DNA of 28,627 nt from an uncultured Candidatus Saccharibacteria bacterium (GTDB taxonomy: Bacteria > Patescibacteriota > Saccharimonadia > Saccharimonadales > Saccharimonadaceae). This document shows, piece after piece, positions 13,637 through 20,791 of this stretch; positions within the stretch are counted from its first letter, which is position 1; each line of letters begins with the position of its first letter. The DNA is taken from contig CALHKG010000002.1 of NCBI GenBank assembly GCA_938033875.1, positions 1-28,627 of the forward strand. The letters run 5' to 3'. Position numbers and translations under genes: made by a program. The notes beneath the pieces are model-generated. The model did no database searches. It was not told where the DNA came from and saw nothing but the letters and a program-made list of their open reading frames with translations.

Positions 13637-14094
13637 TCCTGATATTGCGCGTTCGGGTTCAGATGTTGCCATAAATCTTTTAAGTCATCCTGCTCTTCCG
13701 CTTGCTGTTTCTTACGATCTTTATCAAGTTGTTTGCGCATTTCAGCAACATACTCTGGCTCAAACTTCTTCATAGCTTTAGCAGGCTTAGCAGTTTTGCG
13801 TTTATTCATATTATAAGTCAACGTTGTGAGCATATTCAGTTCTTGTAATATTTGGCTCAACGTTTCGTCGCGCCATGTCCAGCTAGCTGCTGGCACTAGC
13901 TTGCGGAAAATCCTGCTTTCTACTGGCAAATTCTCAAATAGCCTAGCATAGCGTAAGAAACCGCTTCGACGTCCGTCGGTGTCCGGGCAAGCTTCTAATA
14001 AGTTCAGATGGTAATACTGTTGGAAATCAGCTTCAACTAGACTAAATTCTTCCACGAACGCCGCTGCGCTCGATTGCCAGCTTTTGGGAAGCAT
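13633..14094 (-). CDS. Tail assembly chaperone, downstream frame (gpT-like)
   Basis: 153 aa as an independent frame from an ATG at 14094, but most likely made as an extension of the 105-aa gene by -1 frameshifting at 14082-14088. EADFQQYYHLNLLEA and the later WTWRDETLSQILQEL resemble DUF5361-type chaperone extensions of siphophages. The C-terminus is Lys/Gln-rich. The fusion would be about 240 aa and bind the tape measure protein during tail assembly. Confidence 0.8.
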   Translation of the reverse strand: MLPKSWQSSAAAFVEEFSLVEADFQQYYHLNLLEACPDTDGRRSGFLRYARLFENLPVESRIFRKLVPAASWTWRDETLSQILQELNMLTTLTYNMNKRKTAKPAKAMKKFEPEYVAEMRKQLDKDRKKQQAEEQDDLKDLWQHLNPNAQYQD

Positions 14095-14354
14095 TCGTCC
14101 ACCTTCGCAGTAATCTCTAGTAGCGCTTTCTGCGAGAAGTAACCATACTCTTTTTCGATGTAAGCACGAATGTCATCATAAACCTTATCGCCACCAATCA
14201 ACGCCATGTACATAGTCACCAGCTCAGAGATATTGCCAGTTCGGTGTGCTTCAGATAAGTCACTAATGAAATCGAAGTCGTCCATTAGCTGCATATTGAC
14301 ATCAACCGTGTATCCATCCCAAAGTTCAATTGTCTTTTTTGGCTCACTCGCCAT
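14037..14354 (-). CDS. Tail assembly chaperone, upstream frame (gpG-like)
   Basis: 105 aa, acidic-to-neutral helical protein (LWDGYTVDVNMQLMDDFDFI) with GGAGGG before the ATG. It sits between the major tail protein and the tape measure, the usual place of gpG-type chaperones, and its 3' end overlaps the next frame by 58 bp with a slippery heptamer in phase. Confidence 0.85.
   Translation of the reverse strand: MASEPKKTIELWDGYTVDVNMQLMDDFDFISDLSEAHRTGNISELVTMYMALIGGDKVYDDIRAYIEKEYGYFSQKALLEITAKVDECFPKAGNRAQRRSWKNLV
14053..14088 (-). promoter_or_regulatory. Programmed -1 frameshift signal
   Basis: The heptamer C CCA AAA (14082-14088) lies in the zero frame of the 105-aa gene. A 9-nt spacer is followed by a 7-bp hairpin, CGAGCGC-AGCG-GCGTTCG. 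Slippage by -1 gives ...CFPKSWQSSAA and continues without interruption into the 153-aa frame. Confidence 0.75.
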
Positions 14355-14385
14355 ATTATCCCTCCATAAGAATTACGTGATATAT

Positions 14386-14414
14386 ATTATAACAAAAAAA
14401 CGACTATTTTGCAA
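14386..14414 (-). promoter_or_regulatory. Promoter of the tail chaperone genes
   Basis: TTGCAA (14409-14414) and TATAAT (14386-14391), 17 bp apart, on the minus strand. The -35 lies in the loop and stem edge of the terminator that follows the major tail gene. Confidence 0.6.
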
Positions 14415-14425
14415 GTCGTTTTTCT
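14394..14425 (-). terminator. Terminator after major tail protein
   Basis: AACGACT (14399-14405) pairs with AGTCGTT (14414-14420) around an 8-nt loop, with T runs on both strands, so it could act in both directions. It separates the capsid/major-tail unit from the chaperone unit. Confidence 0.7.
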
Positions 14426-14445
14426 GCGTGTACTCTTCCCAGCCT

Positions 14446-15027
14446 CTAGGATTTCTTAGAGTAGTACTCCTTTACATACACCAATTTGCCAGCGGCGTCC
14501 GCAAACTTATACGCAGTCAGAGATACCGGTACAGTGATAGCATCTGAGTTGTTGAACGTCATGTCACCAGAGCGATCAGTAAACTGTGCATCGCCTAGGA
14601 TTTGACGGTGACGTCGGGCTCCACCACTGTTAGTCTCGATAGTTTCGCAGACAAACACACCGTGAGGTAAGATTTCGCCAGTGTCATCAATGGTGATTGC
14701 GCCATCAGTTTCAATCTTGACATTGCCCTTACCATAGCGGAACTGCAAGACTGATACGCGTGATGACTCTAGCAGGTTAAACGTAAAGTTACGTCCGTAG
14801 CTTGTCTGATTGCGGGCGACAGTCTCAGGACCCCAAGCCTTAATGTCATCCCCCTCTTCTGCCGTTGTTGAAGTCAAACCATCTTCAGTCACATAACCCA
14901 GATTCACAAATTCGCTTGCGAGTGGTGTGGTGGCGTCAGTTGGTAGCGTTGTACCCAGAGGCGCCCAGTATAGAGCGCCTTTCGGGTTAGGCAAACCGAT
15001 CGCAATATTGCTCTTGTCGTTGCCCAT
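14446..15027 (-). CDS. Major tail (tube) protein
   Basis: 193 aa, beta-rich: GALYWAPLGTTLPTDAT at the start, EFVNLGYVTEDGLTSTT and RNFTFNLLESSRVSVL in the middle are characteristic of tail tube proteins of siphophages. It follows the major capsid gene by 1 bp. It forms the tube around the tape measure. Confidence 0.87.
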   Translation of the reverse strand: MGNDKSNIAIGLPNPKGALYWAPLGTTLPTDATTPLASEFVNLGYVTEDGLTSTTAEEGDDIKAWGPETVARNQTSYGRNFTFNLLESSRVSVLQFRYGKGNVKIETDGAITIDDTGEILPHGVFVCETIETNSGGARRHRQILGDAQFTDRSGDMTFNNSDAITVPVSLTAYKFADAAGKLVYVKEYYSKKS

Positions 15028-15028
15028 A

Positions 15029-15919
15029 TTACGCCGCCTTTACAACAGCAAACGCCTTAGTGTCCAAAATCTGGAAGCCAAACGGCAGCTCCATGCGGAT
15101 ACCAATTTGGTTGTGTCCAGCCAAGTCTTTGCCTGTATTGTCAAAGTCACCAGCGGTGTGAACGCGCCATTCAGCTACTCCAGCGAAGCCGAGAAGCAAT
15201 TGACTCCAGTCACCAAGCACCAGCTTAGTTTTCTTGTCACGCGCAACTTCTGGTGATGTTGCAGCAGGTTTTCCAGCCAACATATTGCCACTCAAACCGA
15301 ACACACCCAACTCTGGATATTTCTTCTGGTTACCCTCGATAACTGTCGAGAGCAGCTTGGATGCATCACTTGAAATAGCCACACCGTTGATGTTCTGCTC
15401 CGCCAGCTCTGTTACAGCCGTAGCAAAGTCTGTATCAAGAGTTGCCGCAGTAGTACCGGTTGTCGGAACTAGAATGCTTGAGCCAGCTTTAGTCATGTAG
15501 GTGGTTAACTCAGTGTCAACTGTGCCAGTAGATGGATTCATACCATGTAGCACGATAGTATCCAAATCTAACCCCAACGACTTCGTCAGCCAGTTGTCAA
15601 CTAGGCGGCTAATAAAGTCAGCCTGTTTTGCTTCTGTCCAGCGCATAAACTCTTCAGTGACGCGCTGCGAATAGACCAACTTCGCTGTCGTGAACGGCTT
15701 AGATACTACCTTGCGTCCGTTGTCAGGCTTTGCACCGCCTTCATGGACAAGCGCACCGCGAGCGCGACCTTCCATCACAAACGGCTTGTTTTCGCCAATG
15801 TTAATAGTCGGTGTTTCAGGAACTAAAGACAATACAGCTCCTGAGAAAGTGCCGCCAGTTGAGAACATCTTATCAAGCGGCTCAGCAATATCAAGTGTGT
15901 GCAGATCAGTTACTGCCAT
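15029..15919 (-). CDS. Major capsid protein (HK97 fold)
   Basis: 296 aa, with AGGAGGG in front. It has an N-terminal arm, then PFVMEGRARGALVHEGGAKP and KLVYSQRVTEEFM (E-loop and spine-helix region), LDLDTIVLHGMNPSTG, and a C-terminal NQIGIRMELPFGFQILD strand, all typical of HK97-type major capsid proteins. The preceding gene is a scaffold, so no large N-terminal delta domain is expected. Confidence 0.9.
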   Translation of the reverse strand: MAVTDLHTLDIAEPLDKMFSTGGTFSGAVLSLVPETPTINIGENKPFVMEGRARGALVHEGGAKPDNGRKVVSKPFTTAKLVYSQRVTEEFMRWTEAKQADFISRLVDNWLTKSLGLDLDTIVLHGMNPSTGTVDTELTTYMTKAGSSILVPTTGTTAATLDTDFATAVTELAEQNINGVAISSDASKLLSTVIEGNQKKYPELGVFGLSGNMLAGKPAATSPEVARDKKTKLVLGDWSQLLLGFAGVAEWRVHTAGDFDNTGKDLAGHNQIGIRMELPFGFQILDTKAFAVVKAA

Positions 15920-15952
15920 AATATTACCCTCCTTGGATAATAGTTAGGTTAA

Positions 15953-16399
15953 TTAGATCGTAACCTTTACACCTGTACGAGTCTGAATCGCGCTAGCTTT
16001 ACCTGGTTGCTGTCGGTTCGGTGCGGTTGCTCCACCACCAAACTTCTCTTTCAGGTTATCAGCTTCTTTGCGCATATCTTCCTCTGTGCCAGTACCAAGA
16101 TATTTCTCAGTGCCAGGCTTGAAGCCATACTCAGCGGCAATGGTCTTCTGTAGAATTGTCGTCTCTAAATCTTTGTTCTTCGACGTCAAATCGTCAATCT
16201 GAGGTTGATATTTTTCCTTAGCGTCTTTCTCAGCCTTTTCAGTGATAGTGTTTGTAAGTTCGTCACGCACTGCTTTTTCTACGTCTTCGCGAATCTTTGC
16301 TGATTCGTTCTTGACCCAGCGCTCGTGGCGTTCCTTAAACATATCGTCTGTGTTGACTTCTGTAAATTCACCTGCGTCGTTTTTGGTGTAATATGTCAC
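15953..16399 (-). CDS. Capsid scaffold protein
   Basis: 148 aa from a GTG start at 16399, chosen because GGAGGG lies 9 nt upstream and the promoter at 16436-16464 would start transcription only about 30 nt before it; the longer reading to 16447 would include the promoter. Long Lys/Glu-rich coiled coil (KIREDVEKAVRDELTN, DDLTSKNKDLETTI) and a Gly/Pro-rich C-terminus are typical of scaffolds. It lies between portal and major capsid. Confidence 0.78.
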   Translation of the reverse strand: MTYYTKNDAGEFTEVNTDDMFKERHERWVKNESAKIREDVEKAVRDELTNTITEKAEKDAKEKYQPQIDDLTSKNKDLETTILQKTIAAEYGFKPGTEKYLGTGTEEDMRKEADNLKEKFGGGATAPNRQQPGKASAIQTRTGVKVTI

Positions 16400-16435
16400 C
16401 CTTTTATTCCCTCCGTCAAAAGTATACGTATCCAT

Positions 16436-16464
16436 ATTATAATACATACTTTACAAAATCACAA
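16436..16464 (-). promoter_or_regulatory. Promoter of scaffold-capsid-major tail unit
   Basis: TTGTGA (16459-16464) and TATAAT (16436-16441), 17 bp apart, minus strand. The -10 overlaps the apparent upstream ATG codons, which argues for the downstream GTG start of the scaffold. Confidence 0.55.
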
Positions 16465-16480
16465 GCCATAATCATAGTAT

Positions 16481-17740
16481 TTATTTAGTTTTTGAATCGT
16501 TCTGTAAATTATCAACGATACTCGTGATAACTTGATCAATTTCACTACTCGATAATCCTGCATTACGCCACACCGACCGTTGCATCACGATACCTGGCGC
16601 CACCTGCGCGACCTTATTTAGACCGTCGCCGAATTTGCTGATATCGGACCGATAAATCGGCAGCCACACCGGTAAAATAGCGTCAAGCTTCTGCCGTAAA
16701 TTATCGTCTATTTTCGTCACGTTATTCTTGTACATCCACAACGTCATTGCGAAGTGCTTAAGCTGATTACCGATTTCTTTCTGCCACTCAATGATCGCTT
16801 CTCGCAGGTCATCGCCGACAATCTCCAGCGATTCAGGCGACTGCGGCGCGTTGCTTGACAGCCCCAAATTATTCAACGACAGCTTCGTATCAGCACAAAA
16901 ATTACGCGCCGACATCAAAAGCGAATCGTTAAATGGTGCCATAGCATGCTGCGCAAACTGCGCCACTTGCGGTATCTGACCGTTCTCGTTCGACGTAATT
17001 TTTAGGATATCGCCTGTCTGAGACTTAATAACGTCAACGTCTGTCTCATTATCGACACCTAGCAGAATATCAACTTTAGTGTTGTAGTGGTACGCTGCAA
17101 CAATAGCCTGTCGAACTGTACGGCTAGCGTCAATTAATGCATCGCGAGATGACCGGACCAGCACCGTCCTACCAAACGGCTGGCGTGTCGTCGCCTTGTG
17201 CGTCAGCATTGTCATCAATGGGCGTCCGGTGCGATTATCGTATGAGTTCAGAGTCTCGTTCTCACACACTATAGTTTTGTCACTAAAGAACTGCATATAA
17301 CTGTCAGGACCATCGATAACGCTCGGTGTGCTACTGCGGCGGAACACTGCCACGCCAGACTTCAGGTTTTGCGTATACCAATCGTACACGCCTGTCGCCT
17401 CCAGCGCAGTAAACGGCATCACCTTGTCGCCTGCCAGAGCCAAAAAGCCGATACCGCACACCAAAATATCTTCCTTAAGATTATCAAACGCCTCGCGAAC
17501 CTTGTATTCATCAAGTATCTCATTCAGTCCGATAGTATCATTTTCAAACCTATCAAACCGCGTTTTGTTTGCGCGCATCTCAACAGCACGCCTACCCCAG
17601 CCGACATGTTGCCTAGCGATTGATCGTGCAATTTTACTCGTCTCGTAGTCGCTATAGCTGAATGTACCCTCATAGAACGGATATTTACCAACCGATTTAT
17701 TAAGCTGTGAGTAAACCCATTTCCAGTCATCCAGTATCAT
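16481..17740 (-). CDS. Portal protein
   Basis: 419 aa from the ATG at 17740, which overlaps the stop of the connector gene (TGATG), with AGGAG 7 nt upstream. RQHVGWGRRAVEMRANKTRF at the N-terminus, CGIGFLAL, the LGVDNETDVDVI region and the helical MAPFNDSLLMSARNFCADT/LSLNNLGLSSNAPQSPESL stretch match SPP1/actinophage-type portal proteins. It forms the dodecameric ring for DNA entry. Confidence 0.87.
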   Translation of the reverse strand: MILDDWKWVYSQLNKSVGKYPFYEGTFSYSDYETSKIARSIARQHVGWGRRAVEMRANKTRFDRFENDTIGLNEILDEYKVREAFDNLKEDILVCGIGFLALAGDKVMPFTALEATGVYDWYTQNLKSGVAVFRRSSTPSVIDGPDSYMQFFSDKTIVCENETLNSYDNRTGRPLMTMLTHKATTRQPFGRTVLVRSSRDALIDASRTVRQAIVAAYHYNTKVDILLGVDNETDVDVIKSQTGDILKITSNENGQIPQVAQFAQHAMAPFNDSLLMSARNFCADTKLSLNNLGLSSNAPQSPESLEIVGDDLREAIIEWQKEIGNQLKHFAMTLWMYKNNVTKIDDNLRQKLDAILPVWLPIYRSDISKFGDGLNKVAQVAPGIVMQRSVWRNAGLSSSEIDQVITSIVDNLQNDSKTK

Positions 17741-18156
17741 CACCTAACTCCTCTCAATAAACCAATCTGCGATTTACCAGATATCTTACTCAACCCCAGC
17801 ATCTGTAGTTCGCTTTTCTTAAAATATAAGTCGCTAGCAGGATTAGTAAATGTCATGCTTTCAGAGTACGGGCTTGCTGACTGTGACCATTGAGTAGCTG
17901 GTGGCGCGTCCGCAGGCGTCAGCATGGCACGCTTCACGGCTGACAACACTACAAATCCTACCGAATCAGCAAATACTTCGTTAGTGTCTTTTTCGATGAT
18001 TTCATCCAGATCAATATTGTTGTTTTTAGCAATCAGCCGCAACTGAGCAGATGCTGCATGAATAAGCGCCTCAGCCCGCCTTTCCTCGTCAATATCCAAG
18101 GCTCGCCATATTTCGGCTAATTTTTCTTTAGTGGTAAAGTCTTTGAGTTCTGCCAT
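17740..18156 (-). CDS. Head-tail connector (adaptor) protein
   Basis: 138 aa, mostly helical (RRAEALIHAASAQLRLIAKN; GFVVLSAVKRAML) with a SPYSESMTFTNPASDLYF segment, the pattern of gp6/gp15-type adaptors that attach below the portal. It is the first gene after late promoter element D and its ATG directly follows the hairpin and T run. It overlaps the portal start. Confidence 0.82.
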   Translation of the reverse strand: MAELKDFTTKEKLAEIWRALDIDEERRAEALIHAASAQLRLIAKNNNIDLDEIIEKDTNEVFADSVGFVVLSAVKRAMLTPADAPPATQWSQSASPYSESMTFTNPASDLYFKKSELQMLGLSKISGKSQIGLLRGVR

Positions 18157-18229
18157 AAAAAATGCGAATAAATAGTTTATTTATCCGCATTTGCCGCAAG
18201 CGTGGCGTTGTAATGATTATATTATATCA
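18157..18229 (-). promoter_or_regulatory. Late promoter element, copy D (before connector/portal)
   Basis: TGATATAATATAAT (18216-18229; its TGA is the stop of the upstream 58-aa gene), box at 18194-18208, hairpin at 18160-18192, T run, ATG. Same layout as copy C, with one base fewer in the hairpin loop. Confidence 0.75.
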
Positions 18230-18403
18230 CTTTTTCTTGCTTTTGCCAGCATCTTCAGTTTCGACTTCAGTATCAGATTCAATTTTAGAATCTTCTTCAT
18301 CGCTAGCCGGCTCTGACCCCACTACTTCCCAAGCAGACTCAGCAATAATAGTGCCATCCATCACTTCAATTGTTTCGCCAGACTCTTTGTTACGAATAAT
18401 CAT
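18227..18403 (-). CDS. Small acidic head-region protein
   Basis: 58 aa with a strong AGGAGGG ribosome site. It starts MIIRNKESGETIEVMDGTII and continues with an acidic Ser/Glu/Asp tail and KSKKK end. The stop codon forms part of the -10 of promoter D. Function unknown; small proteins of this kind are common between MuF and adaptor genes. Confidence 0.65.
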   Translation of the reverse strand: MIIRNKESGETIEVMDGTIIAESAWEVVGSEPASDEEDSKIESDTEVETEDAGKSKKK

Positions 18404-18470
18404 TATAATACCCTCCTTTGGTTATTTACTATATTATACCATTTTGTACACATATCTACAACAGAATGTC

Positions 18471-18752
18471 TTAATATATACGCTGTGCAATGCAATATCT
18501 GTCCCACCTAGACGGAGTGTTCTCTTTAATCAACGGTACTGTCGTACCAACGACGTGATACGAGTGTCCTTTGTAGTCAAACCACGCTCCATCGACAGTC
18601 TCGCTGCTCGTCTTCGGAATATGAACCATCACCTCAGGCTTGGCTGCGGTCGGCGTACTTGTCTGCGACACCAAACAATCCTTGATCGTAAAGCTCGACA
18701 GCGTGCCGTCCTCATTAGGTCTGTTCTTAAATTCAATATCTATGCCGATCAT
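18471..18752 (-). CDS. Small head-tail joining protein (stopper-like)
   Basis: 93 aa with AAGGATAAC before the ATG. The motif DGAWFDYKGHSYHVVGTTVP followed by ENTPSRWDRYC is familiar from small head-completion/stopper proteins of Gram-positive and actinobacterial siphophages. It lies 2 bp after the MuF-like gene. Role inferred from family resemblance and position. Confidence 0.65.
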   Translation of the reverse strand: MIGIDIEFKNRPNEDGTLSSFTIKDCLVSQTSTPTAAKPEVMVHIPKTSSETVDGAWFDYKGHSYHVVGTTVPLIKENTPSRWDRYCIAQRIY

Positions 18753-18754
18753 AG

Positions 18755-19306
18755 TTATCCTTTCTTAAAATTCTTTAGCACGCCATTGCGTGAATTATAG
18801 CCGCTCACCTCAAACACGCAGTCGCATTTGTGGTGCCGCTTGAAATCATCGCTCGTCGGATTAACATATACTCCAGCTTTTTTCTGGCACCAAGCGCAGT
18901 CTGGCTTGCCGACATTAGCGCGCCGTGTCAACGTTGGGTGTTTTTGCATAGACTTTGCATTCTTAAAAGCTTCGTGCTGCGCCGCCGCCAACACCACATC
19001 ACAATACTCTTTCAGCAGCATCGCGGCAGTCTGCCGATTCAGCGCGCTGTTGCGCACGATCTTCACTGCGAGCCGTTCCGCCTGATCAGCCATCTCCGCA
19101 CCATACCCACCACTTAGCATCGCCGCTGAGCCAAACACCTCGCTTGATAGTGAATACAGCTTGCTGTGCAGCTCGCGCCCAGTCTGCTTCAGCGCATCCG
19201 CTACCAACTCTATTTTTTTATCTGGCGAAATACCCTCATGTAAAATAGCCGTTATAGCCTTATTAATATCGCCAGCAACATCCAGCGTTATTTCTGAAAA
19301 GTCCAC
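18755..19306 (-). CDS. MuF-like minor capsid protein
   Basis: 183 aa with a GTG start and AGGGG upstream. N-terminal helical region, then a C-terminal zinc-like motif: DCAWCQKKAGVYV ... RHHKCDCVFE (CxxC plus HxxCxC), typical of the short MuF/SPP1 gp7-type minor head proteins. It is coupled to the upstream 75-aa gene by a 19-bp overlap. Confidence 0.75.
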   Translation of the reverse strand: MDFSEITLDVAGDINKAITAILHEGISPDKKIELVADALKQTGRELHSKLYSLSSEVFGSAAMLSGGYGAEMADQAERLAVKIVRNSALNRQTAAMLLKEYCDVVLAAAQHEAFKNAKSMQKHPTLTRRANVGKPDCAWCQKKAGVYVNPTSDDFKRHHKCDCVFEVSGYNSRNGVLKNFKKG

Positions 19307-19515
19307 GCTCGTATCCCCTTGATGATATTATCTACGGTAGCTATAACCTTTTTTGAAAACTCTGGTGTCGGTTCTAAAAACTCAGCGTCATCCATCGCCT
19401 TTAGCTCGTCAATTTTCTTACTCGCCCAGGCAACCGACTTGTTGTCGGTGTCCTCCAACACTACGCCTTTGCGTAGTGCCAGATCAGCCAAATAGTCACG
19501 CTGTCCCTCCGTCAT
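19288..19515 (-). CDS. Small protein, DUF3072-like
   Basis: 75 aa from the ATG at 19515 (an ATG at 19524 would be within a few bases of the -10). TEGQRDYLADLALRKGV ... ASKKIDELKAM resembles the DUF3072 pattern of a Gln-Tyr-Leu helix followed by an Ile-Asp-Glu-Leu helix. A promoter, TTGATT-17 bp-TATAAT, ends at 19525, so the mRNA would be nearly leaderless. First gene of the head operon. Confidence 0.6.
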   Translation of the reverse strand: MTEGQRDYLADLALRKGVVLEDTDNKSVAWASKKIDELKAMDDAEFLEPTPEFSKKVIATVDNIIKGIRAWTFQK

Positions 19516-19524
19516 AATACCCAT

Positions 19525-19553
19525 ATTATACCATCATCTACCCCTTAAATCAA
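19525..19553 (-). promoter_or_regulatory. Promoter of the head operon
   Basis: TTGATT (19548-19553) and TATAAT (19525-19530), 17 bp apart, on the minus strand, directly adjoining the first gene. It is divergent from the HNH promoter. The 130 bp between the two promoters are relatively GC-rich and include an A7-CTCG-T7 hairpin (about 19574-19592); they could hold the cos site. Confidence 0.65.
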
Positions 19554-19684
19554 TCACCCGCGCACCCGCCAAAAAAACTCGTTTTTTTTCTCGCGTGAAA
19601 ATAGCCCCACTCACCGCGCTTGGCGCCTCTGGGACCGGGATATACACCCTCCCCGCCACCATAAAATTATACTATGTCAATATT

Positions 19685-19713
19685 TTTACAAAAGTATCAT
19701 ACTATTTTATAAT
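19685..19713 (+). promoter_or_regulatory. Promoter of the HNH gene (leaderless)
   Basis: TTTACA (19685-19690), 17 bp, TATAAT (19708-19713). The ATG begins 6 nt after the -10, so transcription should start at or beside the A of the start codon. Confidence 0.65.
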
Positions 19714-19719
19714 AAGTTT

Positions 19720-20043
19720 ATGGCACAGCGTAGGAAGTATGCAACAGCTAAAGATCCACGACGACAGTTCCCAAAACTGCGAGAGGATTTGCGCAAAAGA
19801 GTTTATGCTATGCAAGATACTTGTGGCATTTGTGGTCGCGAAGTCGACAAGACTTTAGCCGCAGGTAGCCCGATGTCACCAGAGCTAGACGAGATCATAC
19901 CAGTTTCTCGTGGCGGTTCGCCTTATGACATAGATAACCTACAGCTTACTCATAGGATATGCAACAGGCGTAAGGGGGCAAAGATGCCGGGGGATGATTT
20001 GCCAGACGATATCAACCCTACGCCAAATTCAAGAGCTTGGTAG
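19720..20043 (+). CDS. HNH endonuclease
   Basis: 107 aa on the plus strand. Basic N-terminus, CGIC zinc half-site, LDEIIPVSRGGSPYDIDNLQLTHRICNRRKG with the catalytic HNH/EIIP region and the second zinc-like Cys. Small HNH proteins next to terminase genes (as in HK97 gp74) help terminase cut DNA at cos. Here it lies between the terminase operon and the head operon, in opposite direction. Confidence 0.85.
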   Translation: MAQRRKYATAKDPRRQFPKLREDLRKRVYAMQDTCGICGREVDKTLAAGSPMSPELDEIIPVSRGGSPYDIDNLQLTHRICNRRKGAKMPGDDLPDDINPTPNSRAW

Positions 20044-20061
20044 GGCGGGGCTTGTTTTAGC

Positions 20062-20093
20062 AAAAGGAAAAGCGCTCTGACAAACAGAGCGCT
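20062..20093. terminator. Bidirectional terminator between HNH and Arc-like genes
   Basis: AGCGCTCTG (20071-20079) and CAGAGCGCT (20085-20093) form a perfect 9-bp stem with loop ACAAA. A TTTTCCTTTT tract follows on the minus strand, so it mainly ends the P3 operon. Confidence 0.7.
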
Positions 20094-20137
20094 ATATAAC
20101 AACGACTGCTAATCACAACAATCGCACAGCTATGATA

Positions 20138-20329
20138 CTACTTTTTAAGCGACTGCTCAAGCCGGTAGTTTATCTCACCAGTTACGCTACGACCGTTTTC
20201 AGCAGCAAGCACCACAAGCCGTTCATACACTTCCTGCTTAATTCTGACATTATAAACTGGTGTAGGTATCTCAACCTTAGATTTAATAAGCTTTCCATTC
20301 TTTTTTACAATTCGATTTACTATTGGCAT
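20138..20329 (-). CDS. Arc-type ribbon-helix-helix repressor-like protein
   Basis: 63 aa from the ATG at 20329, preceded by GGAAAGG; a longer reading to 20365 is less likely. After a basic arm, YNVRIKQEVYERLVVLAAE-NGRSVTGEINYRLEQSL is the Arc pattern of beta strand, helix, turn and helix. Likely binds operators as a dimer or tetramer. It is second in the operon of P3. A candidate target is the CAAGCGAGGC inverted pair at 20363-20372 and 20682-20691. Confidence 0.8.
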   Translation of the reverse strand: MPIVNRIVKKNGKLIKSKVEIPTPVYNVRIKQEVYERLVVLAAENGRSVTGEINYRLEQSLKK

Positions 20330-20380
20330 AGCCTTTCCTTTCTTTTTAGAGGACCCTAGCGCCAAGCGAGGCGTTAAGTT

Positions 20381-20656
20381 TTATATTAGTTGTAAGTCAT
20401 TCTCTATCTGATAAGCGATCGCTTCTTGGTCTAGCACCTCTTTTAGTTTATTGAGCGTGTTCATCACCTTTTGACGTTCGTCTGATAGATAGAGTACTGC
20501 TGTTTCTTCTACCTCGCCCCTCCAGCATCCGATGACTGGATAGTCGAGAGTAAAAGCTTCGTGATTAGCGTTTACGGTTGATATTATCTTGTCGACCTCA
20601 AGTTTTTTAGTCTTGTTATTACTGCCGATAAAAGCTTTTATTGTGATTAGTTTCAT
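20381..20656 (-). CDS. Hypothetical protein in P3 operon
   Basis: 91 aa with AGAGGATAT before the ATG. Alpha/beta look (MKLITIKAFIGSNNKTKK; CWRGEVEETAVLYLSDERQ; LDQEAIAYQIENDLQLI). Family not recognised. It is the first gene behind P3 and is co-transcribed with the Arc-like gene, so an early or regulatory role is possible. Confidence 0.65.
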   Translation of the reverse strand: MKLITIKAFIGSNNKTKKLEVDKIISTVNANHEAFTLDYPVIGCWRGEVEETAVLYLSDERQKVMNTLNKLKEVLDQEAIAYQIENDLQLI

Positions 20657-20700
20657 TGTTATATCCTCTAATTGTTAATGTGCCTCGCTTGACTGTCTTA

Positions 20701-20732
20701 ATTATAGCAAAGTTGCTTACATAATGCAAGCA
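20701..20732 (-). promoter_or_regulatory. Promoter P3 with imperfect palindromic operator
   Basis: TTGCAT (20724-20729) and TATAAT (20701-20706), 17 bp apart, with TTTGC before the -10 as in P1 and P2. A near-perfect palindrome, TGCTTACATAATGCAAGCA (20714-20732), covers the -35 and spacer. Confidence 0.75.
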
Positions 20733-20751
20733 TTTTACATACATTTTATGG

Positions 20752-20791
20752 AAAAAAGTCAGAGATTTTTTGGTGAACCTGTGGAAAACTC
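20752..20791 (-). promoter_or_regulatory. Conserved upstream module of P3
   Basis: About 40 bp nearly identical to 2986-3023 upstream of P2 (GAGTTTTCCACAGGTT ... ATCTCTGACTTTTTT on the minus strand). It begins at the stop codon of the large terminase gene. Confidence 0.5.
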
